Source: Bacillota bacterium
GTDB lineage: Bacteria; Bacillota; Clostridia; Christensenellales; CAG-138
DNA length: 8,232 nt
Direction: 5' to 3'
NCBI GenBank assembly: GCA_023458355.1
Contig: JAEWZS010000243.1
Coordinates: 1-8,232 of the forward strand
A program made the position numbers and the translations under genes. The notes beneath the pieces were generated by a model. That model worked only from the letters and a program-made list of their open reading frames with translations, was not told the DNA's origin and made no database searches. This document shows, in pieces, positions 5,653 through 8,232 of this stretch (position 1 is its first letter; every line of letters begins with the position of its first letter).

Positions 5653-6375
5653 TTACGCCTCAGGCTCGTCCGGAGGTTTTAACGCTCCGTCTTTGCTTTT
5701 TTGCTTTTCTTCATCCCGCTTTTTTAAATACCGATTGACGGCTACACCGGCTAACAAACCCACTAAGCCGAATATAAGCGGTACCGAGTCCGCACCGTTG
5801 AAGGCGGAACCTATGAACATAAACAGAAGCGCACACACCACCATGATAAAAACGTCGCGCGCACGGTCGCTCGGCCGCGGCGGAGCCTTTTTATCGAGCT
5901 TTTTAACAGGTGCGTGCAGCTCGCATATTTCGCTTTCGCCAAGCTTACTGTAGACTTCTACCTCCGCTGTGCCGCGGTGGCCGTAACCGGAGCGGAAGAA
6001 CCATTTTTCGTAAATCTCCGTCCATCGGTTTCTGACCGCTTCCGGCGTAGCGCCTTCGCATTTAAACACGGCGAAAAGCCCGCCTTCGATTTCGATAACT
6101 TCCATGCCTTCAGGTGGTTCCGCATCCGTTTGCGTGCAGACGTAAAAATCGAATCCGCCCTTTGAAAAATCCGCGCTCACGCCCAAAATGGGAGAACCGT
6201 TTGCGAAGTTCTCAAGCGCAAGAATGCGGCCGTTGTCATGAAGCTCTTTCCAAAATGCAGCCGCGAGATCTTGCCGTTCCTGTATTTTGCCGCGTATTTC
6301 ACACTTAAAGCCCACTGCGCGGATGTCGGGCTTGTCGAGGAGTGTGTATTCAATTTCGCTTCGAAGCTTTTCCAA
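5653..6375 (-). CDS. GyrI-like effector-binding domain protein with two C-terminal membrane helices
   Basis: 240 residues. The first about 160 form a GyrI-like / AraC effector-binding fold. Landmarks are DIRAVGFKCEIRG (strand 1), ILGVSADFSKGGFDFYVCTQT, the GGLFAVFKCEG strand followed by the AVRNRWTEIYEKWF helix, and an ending with TAEVEVYSK, SEICELHAPVKK typical of the family. No DNA-binding helix-turn-helix precedes it. Instead a linker (PPRPSDRARD) leads to two hydrophobic helices (about 174-192 and 198-214) and a charged tail rich in Lys, Glu and Asp. In known relatives the domain binds small hydrophobic or cationic molecules, or gyrase. Here it would sit at the membrane, probably on the cytoplasmic face. 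The start is TTG 6375: AAAGGAG (6384-6390 on the minus strand) is 8 bases away, an ideal ribosome site. The stop is TAA. The neighbour on the other side is the divergent ATP-grasp pair. Confidence 0.72.
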   Translation of the reverse strand: MEKLRSEIEYTLLDKPDIRAVGFKCEIRGKIQERQDLAAAFWKELHDNGRILALENFANGSPILGVSADFSKGGFDFYVCTQTDAEPPEGMEVIEIEGGLFAVFKCEGATPEAVRNRWTEIYEKWFFRSGYGHRGTAEVEVYSKLGESEICELHAPVKKLDKKAPPRPSDRARDVFIMVVCALLFMFIGSAFNGADSVPLIFGLVGLLAGVAVNRYLKKRDEEKQKSKDGALKPPDEPEA

Positions 6376-6383
6376 ATTCGCAT

Positions 6384-6390
6384 CTCCTTT
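6384..6390 (-). promoter_or_regulatory. Ribosome site deciding the TTG start at 6375
   Basis: On the minus strand, AAAGGAG is spaced 8 bases from TTG 6375. The only nearby ATG is in another frame, which settles the TTG start for the effector-binding protein. Confidence 0.8.
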
Positions 6391-6413
6391 TTTCGTAAGA
6401 TGTGTTCGTGTTT

Positions 6414-6422
6414 ATTATAGCA
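6414..6422 (-). promoter_or_regulatory. Extended -10 promoter of the effector-binding gene (minus strand)
   Basis: Read on the minus strand, TGCTATAAT is a perfect -10 box with the extended TGn element. No good -35 box is present, as often accepted with extended -10 promoters. Transcription would begin near 6407, about 32 bases before the TTG start. Confidence 0.6.
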
Positions 6423-6461
6423 CAACAGTGCGAAAACCGTAGCTTTTTGCGCATCGGAATA

Positions 6462-6490
6462 TTGAAAGAAAAAACGTGCCGTGATATGCT
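6462..6490 (+). promoter_or_regulatory. Probable promoter of the ATP-grasp pair
   Basis: TTGAAA (6462-6467, 5 of 6) and TATGCT (6485-6490, 4 of 6) have a 17-base spacer. The start point would fall near 6497, at the ATG at 6498, so the first gene may be made from a leaderless mRNA. This would explain why no ribosome site is seen before that ATG. The 122-base gap between the divergent genes (6376-6497) also has an imperfect inverted repeat at about 6428-6452. Confidence 0.45.
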
Positions 6491-6497
6491 AACATGT

Positions 6498-7379
6498 ATG
6501 AATAAACAAGGAATTTTGGTGGTTAACGCCTTTATCTCAACCCCCGGTTTTTCGGATGCTTATGAAAGACTTGGCCTGGCAGCACGGCGCAACGGCGTTA
6601 CACTTAGTTTAAAAACAAATGCAGAGCTTGTGTTTGACGCCGCAAACGGGCGTCTTTTAAACGCAAAGCTGCCGGATTTTGCCGTATTCTGGGATAAAGA
6701 TGTTCGCCTTGCACTTCAGCTTGAAGCAGCAGGCGTACGGCTTTACAACAGCGCCCGCGCTATCGCGCTTTGCGACGATAAGGCGCTCACCCATATAGCA
6801 CTTCAAAAAGCACGCATCCCTATGCCGAAGACCGTTGTCGCGCCGTTCACGTATCCAAAAGCGGGCTACGGCGATTTCTTGTTCTTGCACGAAGCGGAAA
6901 AGCTATTCTCTTATCCCATGGTGGTGAAGGAGGTTTTCGGCTCCTACGGAAAACAGGTGTATCTGGCACAAAATGCGGAAGAAGTTAAGGCGATCCTAAA
7001 GAAAACCGGTGACAAACCCGTTTTATTGCAGGAGTTCATTTCGGAAAGTGCCGGTACGGACATACGCGCCATCGTTGTGGGCGAAAAGATTGTTGCTTCC
7101 ATGAAGCGGAAAAACGACAGGGACTTTCGCGCCAATTTATCCATCGGCGGGACTGCGGAGCCATACACTTTGACTTCGGAGGAGGCTTTTATCGCACGAA
7201 AAGCGGCAAAGGAGCTGGGGCTTGATTTTTGAGGCGTGGACATTTTAAACACAAAGAACGGTCCTTTGATATGCGAGGTCAACTCCAACGCGCAGTTTCG
7301 TGGCATCTTCCAATGCACAGGTGTAGATGCGGCCGAGCACATCATGCAATACATCATGCATCAGGAGAAAATGGTATGA
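6498..7379 (+). pseudogene. RimK-like ATP-grasp ligase interrupted by an in-frame TGA (codon 245)
   Basis: The product reads as an ATP-grasp ligase of the RimK type, enzymes that join a carboxylate to an amine through an acyl-phosphate. The pre-ATP-grasp domain is residues 1-100. The ATP site includes YPMVVKEVFGSYGKQV (139-154, with Lys144 and the Gly-rich loop) and LLQEFI (176-181). DIRAIVVG (188-195) and DFRANLSIGG (209-218) are further core strands. The frame then meets TGA at 7230-7232. It continues in the same frame as GVDIL, then ICEVNSNAQFRG, the metal-binding Asp/Glu/Asn segment, to TGA 7377-7379 (293 codons with the internal one). Ending at the first TGA gives 244 residues without Asp248, Glu260 and Asn262, which should be inactive. 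The codon sits where relatives have a small residue (Ala, Ser or Cys before GVD). The last four bases overlap the next gene as ATGA. The start is ATG 6498. A GTG at 6519 with AAGGA in front is possible but cuts the first strand. Confidence 0.8.
7363..7367 (+). promoter_or_regulatory. Ribosome site and ATGA junction of the second ATP-grasp gene
   Basis: AGGAG is 8 bases ahead of ATG 7376, whose first three bases plus A (ATGA, 7376-7379) also hold the stop of the preceding frame. This favours translational coupling of the two ligases. It rules out the longer upstream frame, whose first about 49 codons show no protein similarity that I recognise. Confidence 0.8.
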
Positions 7380-8218
7380 CAGGGGCTCTTTTTTACGAGG
7401 GTTTCGAGGCGGAGCGCAACAGACATTATATTGAGCTCTATTTTAATGCCTGTAAAAAGCGAGGCGTGATGCTTGACGTTTACCTTTTGGAAAGGCTTTC
7501 TTTTGGCATAAAGGAAAATAAGCCTTTTCTTTATTATGACGGAAAGCCTGTAACACCGCCTGATTTTGCTGTTATGCGCCTTCGAGAAAGCATACTTACG
7601 CGCCAGCTTGAGCAAATGGGGGTAAGGACCTTCAACTCAAGCGAAGTATGCGAGCTTAGCAACGACAAGCGCCGTACCCACCAGTTTGCCGCGAGTCTTC
7701 AGCTCCCCATGATGGATACCTGGTTTTTGACGGGAGAGGAAACCGATATACCGCTCCCCTATCCGGTGGTAGTAAAAAGCGCAGGGGGCTTTGGCGGACA
7801 CGAGGTAAAGCTTGTGTCAAACGCAGCGGAGCTTCAAAAAGCACTTCGGGAATTCAAAAAAGGCGGCGCGGTGGTACAGCGACTGGCATCCGATACGGGG
7901 AAGGACCTTCGCGTATATGTGGTGGGGAGCAAAATTATATGCGCCATGCTGAGAAGCTCAGCGTCGGATTTTCGGAGTAATTTCGGGCTTGGCGGCAGTG
8001 CCAAGCCGTATACGCTAAACAAAAGGGAAACGGATATGGTACAGCGTGTGCTTAATAACGTACAATTCGGTCTTGCCGGCATCGATTTTGTGTTCCACAA
8101 CGGCGAGGCGGTGTTCAACGAGATCGAAGACGTGGTTGGCGCGAGAATGCTGTATCAATATACGGATATTGACATCGTGGAACTCTATGTAGAGCACATC
8201 CTTTCTTCCATATCCTAA
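7376..8218 (+). CDS. RimK-like ATP-grasp ligase, second of tandem pair
   Basis: 280 residues, soluble. Residues 1-95 form the pre-ATP-grasp domain (PPDFAVMRLRES at 61-72, then QMGVRTFNSSEVCELSNDKRRTHQF at 80-104, the usual 'N...a...~~DK~~~~' entry). The ATP site has YPVVVKSAGGFGGHEV (129-144, Lys134 and Gly-rich loop) and VVQRL (166-170). DLRVYVVG (177-184) and DFRSNFGLGGSAKPY (198-212) follow. AGIDFVF (234-240) gives the first metal ligand, Asp237. The second metal motif is FNEIEDVVGARMLY (247-260): Glu249 is in place, but where ATP-grasp ligases normally have Glu-x-Asn, here it is Glu-x-Glu, and the expected 'S.P/N.Q.rG' loop is replaced by VVGARMLYQY. The pair shares domain layout and the 'GG.A(K/E)PYTL' element, so they are likely duplicates that have diverged. 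The acceptor and donor are unknown. It ends in TAA 14 bases before the right edge. Confidence 0.87.
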   Translation: MTGALFYEGFEAERNRHYIELYFNACKKRGVMLDVYLLERLSFGIKENKPFLYYDGKPVTPPDFAVMRLRESILTRQLEQMGVRTFNSSEVCELSNDKRRTHQFAASLQLPMMDTWFLTGEETDIPLPYPVVVKSAGGFGGHEVKLVSNAAELQKALREFKKGGAVVQRLASDTGKDLRVYVVGSKIICAMLRSSASDFRSNFGLGGSAKPYTLNKRETDMVQRVLNNVQFGLAGIDFVFHNGEAVFNEIEDVVGARMLYQYTDIDIVELYVEHILSSIS

Positions 8219-8232
8219 ACTAAACCCAGAGC

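Noticed and set aside
7252..7268. Small hairpin (CAAAG / CTTTG) downstream of the internal TGA as a SECIS element
   Set aside because: The stem is only 5 bp, and the loop AACGGTC lacks the G near its start usually seen in bacterial SECIS. Distance from TGA is acceptable, but the structure is too weak to claim.
7229..7375. Longer N-terminus for the second ATP-grasp ligase
   Set aside because: This stretch is the out-of-frame shadow of the end of the first ligase. ATG 7376 has AGGAG at the right spacing.
6498..7379. Alternative genetic code with TGA as an amino acid
   Set aside because: Other genes in the window end sensibly at TGA (1135-1137, 5552-5554), with a terminator following the second.

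Overview
The window looks like chromosome of a Gram-positive, Clostridia-type bacterium (Bacillota). The signs are an RsgI-type anti-sigma-I protein fragment, consensus SigA-like promoters, G-rich Shine-Dalgarno sites, TTG/ATG starts, and a mix of TAA and TGA stops under the standard code. Base composition is uneven. The alaS-to-ATP-grasp part is moderately GC-rich. The stretch from about 540 to 1890 is visibly richer in A+T and carries accessory-type genes.

Layout, left to right. (1) The 3' end of an RsgI-like anti-sigma factor with an Asn/Gly/Lys low-complexity tail built on 21-bp repeats, then a good intrinsic terminator. (2) A GNAT acetyltransferase with its own promoter, followed by an L-2-amino-thiazoline-4-carboxylic acid (ATC) hydrolase-family gene split by one extra A in a seven-A run. 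(3) On the minus strand, an orphan membrane-anchored family-3 solute-binding-like protein. It is divergent from alaS, and the two promoters overlap at their -35 boxes. (4) A compact 596-residue alanyl-tRNA synthetase that appears to lack both the usual beta-barrel insert and the C-terminal C-Ala domain, followed after a strong hairpin by a DUF695/RraB-like protein and a clean terminator. (5) On the minus strand, a GyrI-like effector-binding domain fused to two membrane helices. (6) Divergent from that, a two-gene ATP-grasp (RimK-like ligase) operon with an ATGA stop/start overlap. Its first gene has an in-frame TGA just before the metal-binding segment, and its second gene has an altered metal-site motif.

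The most notable points are the ATP-grasp pair with the TGA, the reduced AlaRS, and two coding interruptions (A7 frameshift and TGA) in 8 kb. The interruptions may be real decay, recoding or phase variation, or assembly error. Only raw reads and relatives can separate these. No RNA genes, CRISPR arrays, insertion sequences or T-box leader were seen. Every stretch between genes longer than about 70 bases is described in the entries.
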